From Burkholderiales bacterium (GTDB taxonomy: Bacteria > Pseudomonadota > Gammaproteobacteria > Burkholderiales > SG8-41), in NCBI GenBank assembly GCA_030683105.1, contig JAUXMZ010000041.1, forward strand, positions 1 to 36,270: a stretch of DNA of 36,270 nt, given 5' to 3'. Shown piece after piece: positions 22,591 to 30,069 of the stretch. The notes under the pieces were generated by a model, which saw nothing but the letters and a program-made list of their open reading frames with translations, did no database searches and had not been told where the DNA came from. Position 1 is the stretch's first letter; each line of letters starts with the position of its first letter. Made by a program: the position numbers and the translations under genes.

Positions 22591-23562
22591 ATGACCAAAT
22601 TGGCCACAGCCGTGATGCTGGCATTTGCCGCGGGCGTTATAGCAGCGCCTCCTGCATTCAGCCAGGACTATCCCACCAAAACCGTGCGCATCATCGTCGG
22701 GTTTTCGCCCGGGGGCGGCAACGACATCACGGCGCGCATACTCGCAAAATTCCTTGGCGACACGTACAAGCAGCAGTTCATCGTCGAGAACCGTCCCGGC
22801 GCCGGCACGATCATCGGCGTGGACGCGGTGGCCAAGGCGGACCCGGACGGCTACACGCTGCTCGTGACCAACAACTCGCTGGCGGTCAACCACACGCTCT
22901 ATCCCAAGCTGCCCTACGACACGCTGAAGGACATCGCGCCTATCGTAAAGGCGGGCTCGACGCCGAATGTGCTGGTGATCCATCCGTCGCTGCCGGTCAA
23001 AACCGTGGCCGCATTCATCACGCTGGCGAAAGCGCAGCCGGACAGGATCGCGTACGCGTCCGCGGGCACCGGCAGCACGGCGTTTCTGGCGGCCGAACTG
23101 CTCAAGATGCTCACCGGGATCAAGATGTTGCACGTGCCGTACAAGGGCACGTCGCCGGCGATCACCTCCATCCTCTCGGGCGAGACGCAGGCGCTGGTCG
23201 GGGCCCTGCCGGCCACGGTACCGCATATCAAGAACGGACGGCTGCGCGCGCTCGCGGTGACCAGCGCCAAGCGCGCGACCGCCATGAAAGAGATCCCGAC
23301 CATGATCGAGTCGGGCGTCAAGGATTTTGATTTCGAAACGTGGTACGGAGTGTTCGGACCGGGCAAGCTGCCGCGCGACCTGGTCGCCAGGCTCAACGCT
23401 TCGGTCAACAAGGTCATCGCGCAGCCCGCCGTCAGGGAGCAGTTCGAGCGGCAGGGAATCGACACTGAAGGCGGCACCACCGAGACGTTCGACAAGCAGG
23501 TCCGCGCCGAAATTGCGGCCATGGCAAAGGTGATCAAGGCGTCCGGCGCCAAACCGGAATAG
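22591..23562 (+). CDS. Bug-family tripartite tricarboxylate receptor (orphan)
   Basis: A 323-residue periplasmic solute-binding protein. A signal peptide (MTKLATAVMLAFAAGVIAAPPAFS, cleavage near residue 25) leads into the family start YPTKTVRIIVGFSPGGGND. Further hallmarks are VENRPGAGTIIGVDAVAKADPDGYTLL, HVPYKGTSPAITSILSGE and the WYGVFGPGKLPRDLVARLN end. Bug receptors feed carboxylates to TctAB-type transporters, but no tctA or tctB is near, as is common for the large Bug families of betaproteobacteria. CCGGAGTAATTTC precedes the ATG. The ligand may be a carboxylate released by the neighbouring hydrolases; this is inference. Confidence 0.92.
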   Translation: MTKLATAVMLAFAAGVIAAPPAFSQDYPTKTVRIIVGFSPGGGNDITARILAKFLGDTYKQQFIVENRPGAGTIIGVDAVAKADPDGYTLLVTNNSLAVNHTLYPKLPYDTLKDIAPIVKAGSTPNVLVIHPSLPVKTVAAFITLAKAQPDRIAYASAGTGSTAFLAAELLKMLTGIKMLHVPYKGTSPAITSILSGETQALVGALPATVPHIKNGRLRALAVTSAKRATAMKEIPTMIESGVKDFDFETWYGVFGPGKLPRDLVARLNASVNKVIAQPAVREQFERQGIDTEGGTTETFDKQVRAEIAAMAKVIKASGAKPE

Positions 23563-23590
23563 CCTGATAGCAAAAGGAGCGGGATTTAAA

Positions 23591-23683
23591 AAGTCAAAAA
23601 GAGCATGAACGCAAAGGAAAACTTAATAAGTTAAAAGCATAAACACGAAGGACACAAAGGACACAAAGGAAGAGCTAAATAAA
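23591..23683. repeat. Modular interspersed repeat, copy d
   Basis: Starts AAGTCAAAAAGAGCATGAAC, then CGCAAAGGAAAAC, and CACGAAGGACACAAAGGAC units. It begins 29 bp after the Bug receptor stop and ends against the truncated IS256 transposase remnant. Confidence 0.85.
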
Positions 23684-23690
23684 TATCAAA

Positions 23691-23880
23691 CTAGCGACCC
23701 ATTCAGAGCACGAGGCTGCGAGCAAGCTGTTGTATCTGGCACTAAACAACATCAGCCGGAAATGGACGATGCCCATTCATGACTGGAAAGCCGCTCTGAA
23801 CCGCTTCACGATTCAATTCGAAGATCGCATGCTGCCGCTTTAAACTGAAAACCCGTTTACACAAAATCTGATACACCGCC
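23691..23880 (+). pseudogene. IS256-family transposase C-terminal remnant with right inverted repeat
   Basis: A reading frame to TAA at 23841-23843 encodes the end of a mutator-type (IS256) transposase: ASKLLYLALNNISRKW, then TMPIHDWKAALNRFTIQ and FEDRMLPL. It lacks the DDE catalytic region. After the stop, GTTTACACAAAATCTGATAC (from about 23855) matches an IS256-type terminal inverted repeat. The left part has been lost and repeat copy d stands there; copy e follows the right end in inverse orientation. The residue is inactive. Confidence 0.8.
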
Positions 23881-23902
23881 AGCACGGTAGTTTTAATCGC
23901 GT

Positions 23903-23954
23903 ATTTTGTTCTACCTTTGTGTCCTTCGTGTCCTTCGTGTCATTGCTTTTGACC
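23903..23954. repeat. Modular interspersed repeat, copy e (inverted)
   Basis: On the minus strand it begins GGTCAAAAGCAATGACACG and has CACGAAGGA and CACAAAGG units. It lies 19 bp after the end of the DUF4405 gene on that gene's strand and mirrors copy d across the IS256 remnant. Confidence 0.85.
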
Positions 23955-23973
23955 AGGATCGCTTACCAATACG

Positions 23974-24963
23974 TCATTTCCTGACCGGCTCCCCCACCAT
24001 GAGGATCTTCATGATCTCCATGGGCGCGCTGCCGGCTTTCGTGGCGGCTTCCTTGAGGGTATCGGTATCTTTCATGTCCACCTTGCGCGCTGCCAGTTTC
24101 TTTTTGGCCAGCGCCAGATCCAGGCCGTTCTCTTCGCTGATCATGGCCAGGGTCTTGCGGCCCATGCCGCGGCCCTCGAAGTACTCATCGACCAGCTCTT
24201 CGGTGTAAACCTGCTGTTTTCCCGGCGCGGCCTGTGTCGGGACGGCTTGTTTCAGCGACACGGGCATGGCGGCGGCAACGACGGGAATCTGCAGACTCGC
24301 AGTCATGATTTCTCCCGCCGGGGCGGCCGCGACTGTTACTGCGACGCTCCCCTCAAGCGGCTTGATCAACTGATAAAGCCTGACCGGGGTCATGCCGTGA
24401 TTTTTGGCGATCAGGGCGAGAGACTCGGTTTCCTGGAAGCGGATGCCGTTCATGTTCAACACCACCGTGGCCTGATCAAGATCGATATAGAGCTTTTTCG
24501 CGAATGATTTCATGGTCAGCAATTCGGCGTGGCCCATGGGCGGCTCATGGTCCTTGTCGACTATCCACATGTCCTTGGCAGCGCTGTTCAGGGCGAGCAC
24601 GGAGTTAAGCGGCGGGACCTGGTACACCGCCCCGAACACGAAAAACAGCGTCAGGACGGCCGAGAACGCCAGTTCCTTCTTCAGGAACAAACCCGATTCG
24701 CGCTTGCTGGTGAAGTAATTGACCAGCGTCCGCCAGTTGCACCAGATGTGATAGGCGCCGGCAAGCAGAAACATCAGGCTGGTAGTGATATGGATGTTGC
24801 CCCAGTCGTGCTTGGTCAGCCCAAGCATGCGCCAGTCCGTCCACTCGGCGATCCTGCCCTGGGGCACGATGAACAGCAGCACCCCCGAAATGGACATGAC
24901 GGTAAAGCTGAAGGTCGTGAGCAAAGAGGCAAAGCCTTTTTTATGCAGCCCGGTGTTCGTCAT
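23974..24963 (-). CDS. DUF4405-like membrane protein with duplicated helical C-terminal domains
   Basis: A 329-residue protein. The N-terminal half has three membrane helices (about 16-35, 57-75, 95-113) with His52, His58 and His72, a DUF4405-type set that suggests heme-binding cytochrome b-like function. After VPPLN a periplasmic or cytoplasmic part holds two similar segments: FQETESLALIAKNHGMTPVRLYQLIKP and GRKTLAMISEENGLDLALAKKKL with DTLKEAATKAGSAPMEIMKIL. Both share the pattern of helix, L-A-I, EN-GL or HGM, then a second helix, so they are likely duplicated domains. AGGGAGAACGAA precedes the ATG at 24963. An electron-transfer or sensory role is inference. Confidence 0.7.
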   Translation of the reverse strand: MTNTGLHKKGFASLLTTFSFTVMSISGVLLFIVPQGRIAEWTDWRMLGLTKHDWGNIHITTSLMFLLAGAYHIWCNWRTLVNYFTSKRESGLFLKKELAFSAVLTLFFVFGAVYQVPPLNSVLALNSAAKDMWIVDKDHEPPMGHAELLTMKSFAKKLYIDLDQATVVLNMNGIRFQETESLALIAKNHGMTPVRLYQLIKPLEGSVAVTVAAAPAGEIMTASLQIPVVAAAMPVSLKQAVPTQAAPGKQQVYTEELVDEYFEGRGMGRKTLAMISEENGLDLALAKKKLAARKVDMKDTDTLKEAATKAGSAPMEIMKILMVGEPVRK

Positions 24964-25272
24964 TTCGTTCTCCCTGGTTTGAATGAGCGGTTCCATTAAA
25001 GCAATAAACTGTTAGCGGACTATTTCACGGAAACGGTTTTTGGTATCGCAGTTTTGCTGCGGACAGCGGATTGATACAGAGCGATACAATTTTCTTCGGC
25101 TAACGGGCTTCGCTGCGGCTACCCGCTGCCCCGCAGCGACGCGCAATGGAATCCGCCGCAGGCGCCGGAATTCGCGCGCCAGGGCTGGCAAGCTCAGTGT
25201 CACGGGATGATAATGACGCGACTGCATCGGCTGCGCAGGGTTCGGGCGGCCAACGCGACACGGAGACTGGAG
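24964..25272. other. Divergent intergenic region, little visible
   Basis: The 309-bp gap between the divergent DUF4405 and ceramidase-like genes. A TACAAT hexamer at 25085-25090 could be a -10 for the plus-strand gene, with no good -35. No repeat, ORF with a credible start or operator-like dyad stands out. Confidence 0.4.
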
Positions 25273-26055
25273 ATGGGCTTGACTGCACTTTCAGACGCTG
25301 CGCCGAAGCCGGGATGGCGGCACGTCGTGCTGGCGGCCCTCGTATTGGGATCGCTTATCGGGATCCTGAGCCTGGCGCCGATTGCGCAGGACGCCGACTA
25401 TCATGCCTTCGCCGATCGCCGCACCTTCGCCGGCATACCCAGCTTCCTCGACGTCGTCTCCAACCTGCCGTTCCTGATCGTCGGCGTTCTGGGCCTGCGC
25501 TTTTGTATGCGCGCGGAACCGGGAGCCGTGCGCAGCGCGTGGACCGCGCTGTTTGCCGGCGTAGCATTCGTCAGCATCGGATCGGCCTGGTATCACTGGC
25601 ATCCCACGAATGCGACCCTGGTCTGGGACCGTCTGCCGATGACCATTGCATTCATGGGACTCTTTGTGGCCCTGCTCGGCGAGTACGTGAGCAAGCGGCT
25701 CGCCGCTGTCCTGCTCGTCCCCGCTGTGGCGCTGGGCATCGCCTCTGTGCTGTACTGGTATTGGACCGACGACCTCAGCCCCTATGTCTGGATCCAGCTT
25801 GTTCCGCTGCTGACCATTCCTGCGGTGATGGTCCTGTTCCGCAGCGGCTACTCGCATCAATGGCTGCTGCTCGTCGGCTTGGGCTGGTACGTGCTCGCCA
25901 AGGTGGCGGAGCTGAACGATCTCGCGATCTACAGCGGCACGCGGGAAATCGTCAGCGGACACACGCTCAAGCACCTGCTGGCCGCCGCCGGCAGTTACTG
26001 CATCCTGCTGATGCTGCAGAAAAGGATACCTGAGCAAAAGCAAGAACCCCTTTAG
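25273..26055 (+). CDS. Alkaline ceramidase-like (CREST superfamily) membrane protein
   Basis: A 260-residue integral membrane protein with about seven helices. It carries the CREST hydrolase pattern: DYHAFADRR near 42-50, FLDVVSNLPF, a SxxSxxYHxHP segment (IGSAWYHWHP) with His108 and His110, Asp119 in WDRLPM, and a late HxxxH (His230, His234) in GHTLKHLLAA. These Ser, His and Asp residues would bind the catalytic zinc, as in alkaline ceramidases and adiponectin receptors. A bacterial lipid-amide hydrolase is the likely role, but the substrate is not known. I use the ATG at 25273 (MGLTALSDA) because GGAG lies 7 bp upstream; upstream ATGs at 25207 and 25213 have no such site. Confidence 0.8.
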   Translation: MGLTALSDAAPKPGWRHVVLAALVLGSLIGILSLAPIAQDADYHAFADRRTFAGIPSFLDVVSNLPFLIVGVLGLRFCMRAEPGAVRSAWTALFAGVAFVSIGSAWYHWHPTNATLVWDRLPMTIAFMGLFVALLGEYVSKRLAAVLLVPAVALGIASVLYWYWTDDLSPYVWIQLVPLLTIPAVMVLFRSGYSHQWLLLVGLGWYVLAKVAELNDLAIYSGTREIVSGHTLKHLLAAAGSYCILLMLQKRIPEQKQEPL

Positions 26056-26103
26056 TTCTTCGTGCGCCATCCACATCCTCCGGCCCGGAGCGGCACCATC
26101 CGT

Positions 26104-26109
26104 TATAAT
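26104..26109 (+). promoter_or_regulatory. Possible -10 element for the DUF1015 gene
   Basis: TATAAT 32 bp before the ATG at 26142, with no clear -35 at standard spacing. Confidence 0.35.
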
Positions 26110-26141
26110 CGTGCCATCGCACCCTGGGCCTTTCCCCCGAC

Positions 26142-27383
26142 ATGCACCTGATCCGACCTTTCGCCGGCCTGCGTCCGGCATCCGGCCGCGCCGCCGAAGT
26201 CATCGCCCCGCCCTACGACGTGCTGTCCACCGACGAAGCGCGCGCGCGGGCCGCCGGCAAGCCATGGAGCTTCCTGCACATCTCCAAACCTGAGATCGAC
26301 CTGCCGGCGGGTACCGATCCCTACGCGCCCCAGGTCTATGCCAAGGCAGCGGAAAATCTGAATCACATGTCGAGCGCAGGCGTCCTCGTGCGCGACCCGG
26401 CGCCCTGCTACTACGTCTATCGCCTGGTCATGGGCGCGCACACGCAGACCGGCTTGGTGGCGGCGGCCTCGGTGGCGGATTACGATACCAACCGCATCCG
26501 CAAGCACGAGCACACGCAACTCGACAAGGAAAACGACCGCGTGCGCCAGATCGAAGCACTGAATGCCCAGACCGGACCGGTCATGGTCGCTTATCCGGGC
26601 GCGCGGGAGGTGGACGACATGCTGGCCTGTTGCTCGGCCGGCGCACCGGACGCGGACGCCACCGCCGATGACGGTGTCCGCCACTCGCTATGGGTGGTGC
26701 GCGACGCCGAAATCCAGGCACGGCTGACCCGGGCCTTTGACGCCATGCCCGCGCTCTATATCGCCGATGGCCACCATCGCTCGGCAGCGGCCTCACGCGT
26801 CACCGCTGCGCGCCGCGCGGCCAATCCGCGCCACACCGGTGAGGAAAACTACAATTATTTCCTGACCGTGATCTTCCCGCACCACCAGTTGCAGATTCTC
26901 GACTATAACCGCGTCGTCGCCAGCCTGAACGGCCTGGACGCCGGGGCTTTCCTCGAGCGCGTGCGGAAAAGCTTTTCAGTGGAAAGCAGCAGCACGCCGG
27001 TGAAGCCGGCCGGGCCGGCTGAATTCGGCCTGTATCTCGCCGGCCAGTGGTATCGCCTGGCGATTCGCCGCGAGTTGATTCCCGTCAACGATCCCGTGGC
27101 GCGCCATGATGCGCAGCTCCTGTCTGACCACCTGCTCGGGCCCATTCTGGGCATCACGGATTTGCGCCGCGACAAACGCATCGACTACGTCGGCGGCATC
27201 CGCGGCCTGCCGGAACTGGAAAAGCGCGTAAACAGCGGCGGGATGACCGCCGCCTTCGCGCTGCATCCGACCCGCATGGAAGACTTGATGATGGTGGCCG
27301 AGGCGGGCAAGGTCATGCCGACGAAGTCCACCTGGTTCGAGCCCAAGCTGGTGGACGGGCTGGTGTCGCACGTATTGGATTGA
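26142..27383 (+). CDS. DUF1015 family protein with DGHHR motif
   Basis: A 413-residue protein of the DUF1015 family (COG4198). Hallmarks: the N-terminal IRPFAGLRP and IAPPYDVLS, KHEHTQLDKENDR around 121-132, and YIADGHHRSAAA with DGHHR at 209-213. The function is not established. In other bacteria it is often near serine synthesis genes (serA or serB); serB is 6 kb away here. The DGHHR motif is similar to the DGQHR of the protein at 177-1310 and to ParB/sulfiredoxin-like folds, so the two may share a fold. The start ATG gives the standard N-terminus. No signal peptide or membrane helix is seen. Confidence 0.9.
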   Translation: MHLIRPFAGLRPASGRAAEVIAPPYDVLSTDEARARAAGKPWSFLHISKPEIDLPAGTDPYAPQVYAKAAENLNHMSSAGVLVRDPAPCYYVYRLVMGAHTQTGLVAAASVADYDTNRIRKHEHTQLDKENDRVRQIEALNAQTGPVMVAYPGAREVDDMLACCSAGAPDADATADDGVRHSLWVVRDAEIQARLTRAFDAMPALYIADGHHRSAAASRVTAARRAANPRHTGEENYNYFLTVIFPHHQLQILDYNRVVASLNGLDAGAFLERVRKSFSVESSSTPVKPAGPAEFGLYLAGQWYRLAIRRELIPVNDPVARHDAQLLSDHLLGPILGITDLRRDKRIDYVGGIRGLPELEKRVNSGGMTAAFALHPTRMEDLMMVAEAGKVMPTKSTWFEPKLVDGLVSHVLD

Positions 27384-27563
27384 GGGCGCCGAAAACACCT
27401 TGCGCCAGGCGATGGCGCCGATCTGAGGTTCATGACCAGGACCGGCGCCCACATCAGAAGGCCCAATAATATATGAATAACATCAATAGGTTACAATTCA
27501 TTCGTGGTCAATGGCGCAAGCCACCGCTTGAATTACGCAGCCTCACTCACTCCTAACCCCGTC

Positions 27564-27612
27564 ATGCTCCTCTACCTGCTCGAACTCTTCGGCGTCGCGG
27601 TGTTCGCCATCG
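27564..27612 (+). pseudogene. Duplicated 5' fragment of the TRIC channel gene
   Basis: This stretch encodes MLLYLLELFGVAVFAI, matching the start of the intact TRIC gene at 32951 almost base for base, and then diverges. Similarity extends upstream, where AATAATATATGAATAACATC (27465 region) resembles AATAATATATCAATAAAATC near 32853, so the promoter and 5' end were copied. The frame runs on to 27701 with unrelated residues. The rest of the gap 27384-27724 shows no other gene. Confidence 0.75.
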
Positions 27613-27724
27613 CTGTCCGTCGCGCCGGTAGCGCTCGACCCCGTCGAGAAGCTAACCGCATTACTTGCCCCTTGCACACCATGGATCAGATGCGGGTGTG
27701 AAGGCTGGCGATATCTCGCCACGC

Positions 27725-28549
27725 TCACGACGTAACCGCTGAGCCTCTCGATAAGGCTAACAGCCGTGCAGTCATGTTCGTCCGCTCAAGCTGAAAGCAC
27801 GGTCGCTGGAAAGTGGAAGCACGGTCGGCCGGGAAGTTTATACGGCCGGGCAGCAAGCGGCTGTACTCATTTTTCACTACTGCGTAGCACTCGCATGCGC
27901 GATCTTCCAGTTTTGCACGATCCAGTACTGAGATGTGGCCGCGGCTGTAATGAATCAATCCGTCCGCCTGCAACTTGCCGGCGGCCTCGGTCACCCCCTC
28001 CCGGCGCACCCCTAACATATTCGAGATCAGTTCCTGCGTCATCACCAGTTCATTGCAGGGCAAGCGGTCCAGGCTCAACAACAGCCGGCGGCATAGTTGC
28101 TGGTCCAACGTATGGTGTCGGTTGCACACCGCGGTCTGCGCCATCTGCGTAATCAGCGCCTGCGCGAAACGCAGCGCCAAGTGCTGCAACTGACCGCCCC
28201 GCGCGAATTCCCTTTTCATAATATCCGCCTTGATCCGGTAGCCGTGCCCTGCGCTATGCACCACCGACTGGGCTGGCGTGTTTTCGCCGCCCATGAACAG
28301 GGAGATGCCGACCAAACCCTCGTTGCCGGTGATCTCGATTTCCGCCGATGCGCCGCTTTCCATGACGTAGAACTTCGAGACGATGCTGGTGGTCGGGAAA
28401 TACAGGTAGCCCATTGGGCCGCCGGACTCGTAGACCACCCTTCCCAGTGGCATCGGCATGAGTTCCAGATCGGGCAGCAGGCGCACGTAATCCGCTGCGG
28501 GCAGGGCCGCAAGAATATGGTTTTGCTGCGGGCTATGCGGCGAGGACAT
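27725..28549 (-). CDS. Crp/Fnr-family transcriptional regulator
   Basis: A 274-residue regulator. Residues about 25-140 form the cNMP-binding-like roll (GPMGYLYFPTTSIVSKFYVM, ITGNEGLVGISLFMGGENTP), and 150-215 the Crp winged helix (MTQELISNMLGVRREGVTEAAGKL). It lacks the cysteines of Fnr, so it is not an iron-sulfur sensor. The final 40 residues after NEYSRLLPG look unlike the family and are probably read-through from the duplicated and rearranged DNA downstream. It starts MSSPHSPQQN. It is on the same strand as the NarL-type regulator and kinase genes further upstream, but 135-690 bp gaps make a common operon unlikely. Its targets are unknown. Confidence 0.85.
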   Translation of the reverse strand: MSSPHSPQQNHILAALPAADYVRLLPDLELMPMPLGRVVYESGGPMGYLYFPTTSIVSKFYVMESGASAEIEITGNEGLVGISLFMGGENTPAQSVVHSAGHGYRIKADIMKREFARGGQLQHLALRFAQALITQMAQTAVCNRHHTLDQQLCRRLLLSLDRLPCNELVMTQELISNMLGVRREGVTEAAGKLQADGLIHYSRGHISVLDRAKLEDRACECYAVVKNEYSRLLPGRINFPADRASTFQRPCFQLERTNMTARLLALSRGSAVTS

Positions 28550-28684
28550 GGCGACTACCTCCTATACTCGTTTATACGACGGTTTGCCGCTGCGATCGGC
28601 ATGTTCGCTCCAACTGAATACAGACATGGCGTTTCGGATCATCAAGGCAATGTCAACGTTGCTGACAAGTACACATCGCTAGCG

Positions 28685-28927
28685 CTAGAGGCGACAATCC
28701 ATAATCAGCACCGAGACCTTTTTGGCCGGTTTATGCTGCATTCGGTACTGCTGCAACGCGCGGTCGGCGAGGTCTTGCAGCGTTTCGTCTTCCTGCCTCG
28801 AGAACTTCTCGCCATGGATACGCGCGGTCTGAGGCGAGTAGCCTTCGTTGGTGATGACAAAAATCAGGTCAATTTCTCCGCTGTCCAGGTGTCGTTCAAT
28901 CTTGTCGATGTGAGTTTCAATGATCAT
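28685..28927 (-). CDS. Small conserved hypothetical protein
   Basis: An 80-residue protein I do not recognise: MIIETHIDKIERHLDSGEID, then LIFVITNEGYSPQTARIHGE and a helical KFSRQEDETLQDLADRALQQY, ending in a basic and hydrophobic tail. CTGGAGGTTGC precedes the ATG, an excellent Shine-Dalgarno match, which supports a real gene. There is no signal peptide or membrane helix. It lies between the Crp-like and NarL-type regulators on the same strand. Confidence 0.6.
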   Translation of the reverse strand: MIIETHIDKIERHLDSGEIDLIFVITNEGYSPQTARIHGEKFSRQEDETLQDLADRALQQYRMQHKPAKKVSVLIMDCRL

Positions 28928-29121
28928 GCAACCTCCAGAGTATTCCCTGGTGACGCGATCGGCCGGTCTGCCAAGTCAGCCGCGCTACTGCCGATCTGCA
29001 CGGCCGGGGGCTCTCGCCGCCAATCTGCACGTGTTCAAGGGAAGGATGGTCTACGGACAGGGGAACGAACTTAATCCCTCAACCTTGGGATCAAATCTAG
29101 GCGTTTCCCAGAGAAAAACAA

Positions 29122-29160
29122 ATCCCCGGTACCCGGTAATTTCCGATACCGGGATTGGGG
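29122..29160. terminator. Hairpin downstream of the NarL-type gene
   Basis: CCCGGTA (29132-29138) pairs with TACCGGG (29147-29153) around an 8-base loop, flanked by AATCCCC and ATTGGGG. It is about 80 bp past the end of the response regulator gene on that strand. It may terminate or stabilise that transcript. The rest of the 28928-29239 gap shows nothing. Confidence 0.4.
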
Positions 29161-29239
29161 TAGTCGAAGTTCACGGAATGTCGCCGCCCGGCGGGTGCCC
29201 GGGAAGCGGCGGGGAGAGCCGGACGCGGTGGCGCCGCGG

Positions 29240-29884
29240 TCAGGGCGAGGTCAGCCCCTGGCGGATCGCGTATTTGGTCAGTTCGGCGACGCTGTGTAGA
29301 TCCAGCTTGCGCATGATGTTGCGCCGATGGACTTCGACTGTGCTCGCCGCGATGTGCATACGCGCGGCGATTTCAGATGAGCTCTTGCCCTCGGCAAGTA
29401 GCGCCAGCACTTCGCGCTCGCGCCGCCCCAGATTCACGCCAGTGTGGCCTGTCAGCGACGTTTTGTCCCGGGCCGCATCAACGATGGTGCCGGCGACTTC
29501 CGGGCACAGGTAAGTCTGGCCTTGCGCAATTGCGCGGATCGCGCGCGACAGCTCGTCTCCGGCAGAGGCCTTGATCAGATACCCCTTGGCGCCAGCGTTC
29601 AGCATTTCCAGCACGAAGCGCTTATCGGAATAAGCCGACAGCGCGATCACTTTCAAGCGGGGCTGTCCAACAAGCAGGCGCTGCGTCGCTTCGATGCCGT
29701 TCATGCCAGGCATGCCGATGTCGACCACCGCGACGTCGGGCATCGTCCGGGCGACAAGTTCGAGGAGCGCCGCACCGTCGCCCGCTTCGCCGACCACAGC
29801 GATATCGGTTTCTTTCTCGAGCATGGACCGCAGTGCCGCAAGGATCATCTTGTGGTCATCTGCGAGTACGACGCGAATATTCAT
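29240..29884 (-). CDS. NarL/FixJ-type response regulator
   Basis: A 214-residue response regulator. The receiver has Asp9-Asp10, phosphoacceptor Asp55 (VAVVDIGMPGMNG) and Lys105 (GYLIKAS). The C-terminal LuxR-type helix-turn-helix shows LGRREREVLALLAEGKSSSEIAARM and STVEVHRRNIMRKL. It lies downstream of the PAS-containing kinase on the same strand (185 bp gap) and is almost surely its partner. I start at the ATG at 29884 (MNIRVVLADDH), the family N-terminus; an ATG four codons upstream is possible, and neither has a clear ribosome binding site. Confidence 0.9.
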   Translation of the reverse strand: MNIRVVLADDHKMILAALRSMLEKETDIAVVGEAGDGAALLELVARTMPDVAVVDIGMPGMNGIEATQRLLVGQPRLKVIALSAYSDKRFVLEMLNAGAKGYLIKASAGDELSRAIRAIAQGQTYLCPEVAGTIVDAARDKTSLTGHTGVNLGRREREVLALLAEGKSSSEIAARMHIAASTVEVHRRNIMRKLDLHSVAELTKYAIRQGLTSP

Positions 29885-30069
29885 GGGCGACGCCATTCGA
29901 TGATAACTTTCGTGGTAAAACCCTTCGCCTATTGTGCCATATCGGCCAGCCGCACGCTCCGCTGGAAAAAACCCGGCGCACCCTGGTCCAGCCAAAGGTT
30001 ACAGCGCATGGTCGCCGTGCACCACGACGTGCAAGGCCGCAGGGCCTCCGCATTGCCTCAGCCCGCCAA

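Noticed and set aside
22591-23562. Complete TctABC transporter at the Bug gene
   Set aside because: No TctA or TctB membrane gene is found on either side; the receptor is an orphan.
28097-29074. 325-codon plus-strand frame opposite the Crp-like regulator
   Set aside because: The minus-strand regulator has the full effector and DNA-binding domains; this frame covers two genes with no motif.
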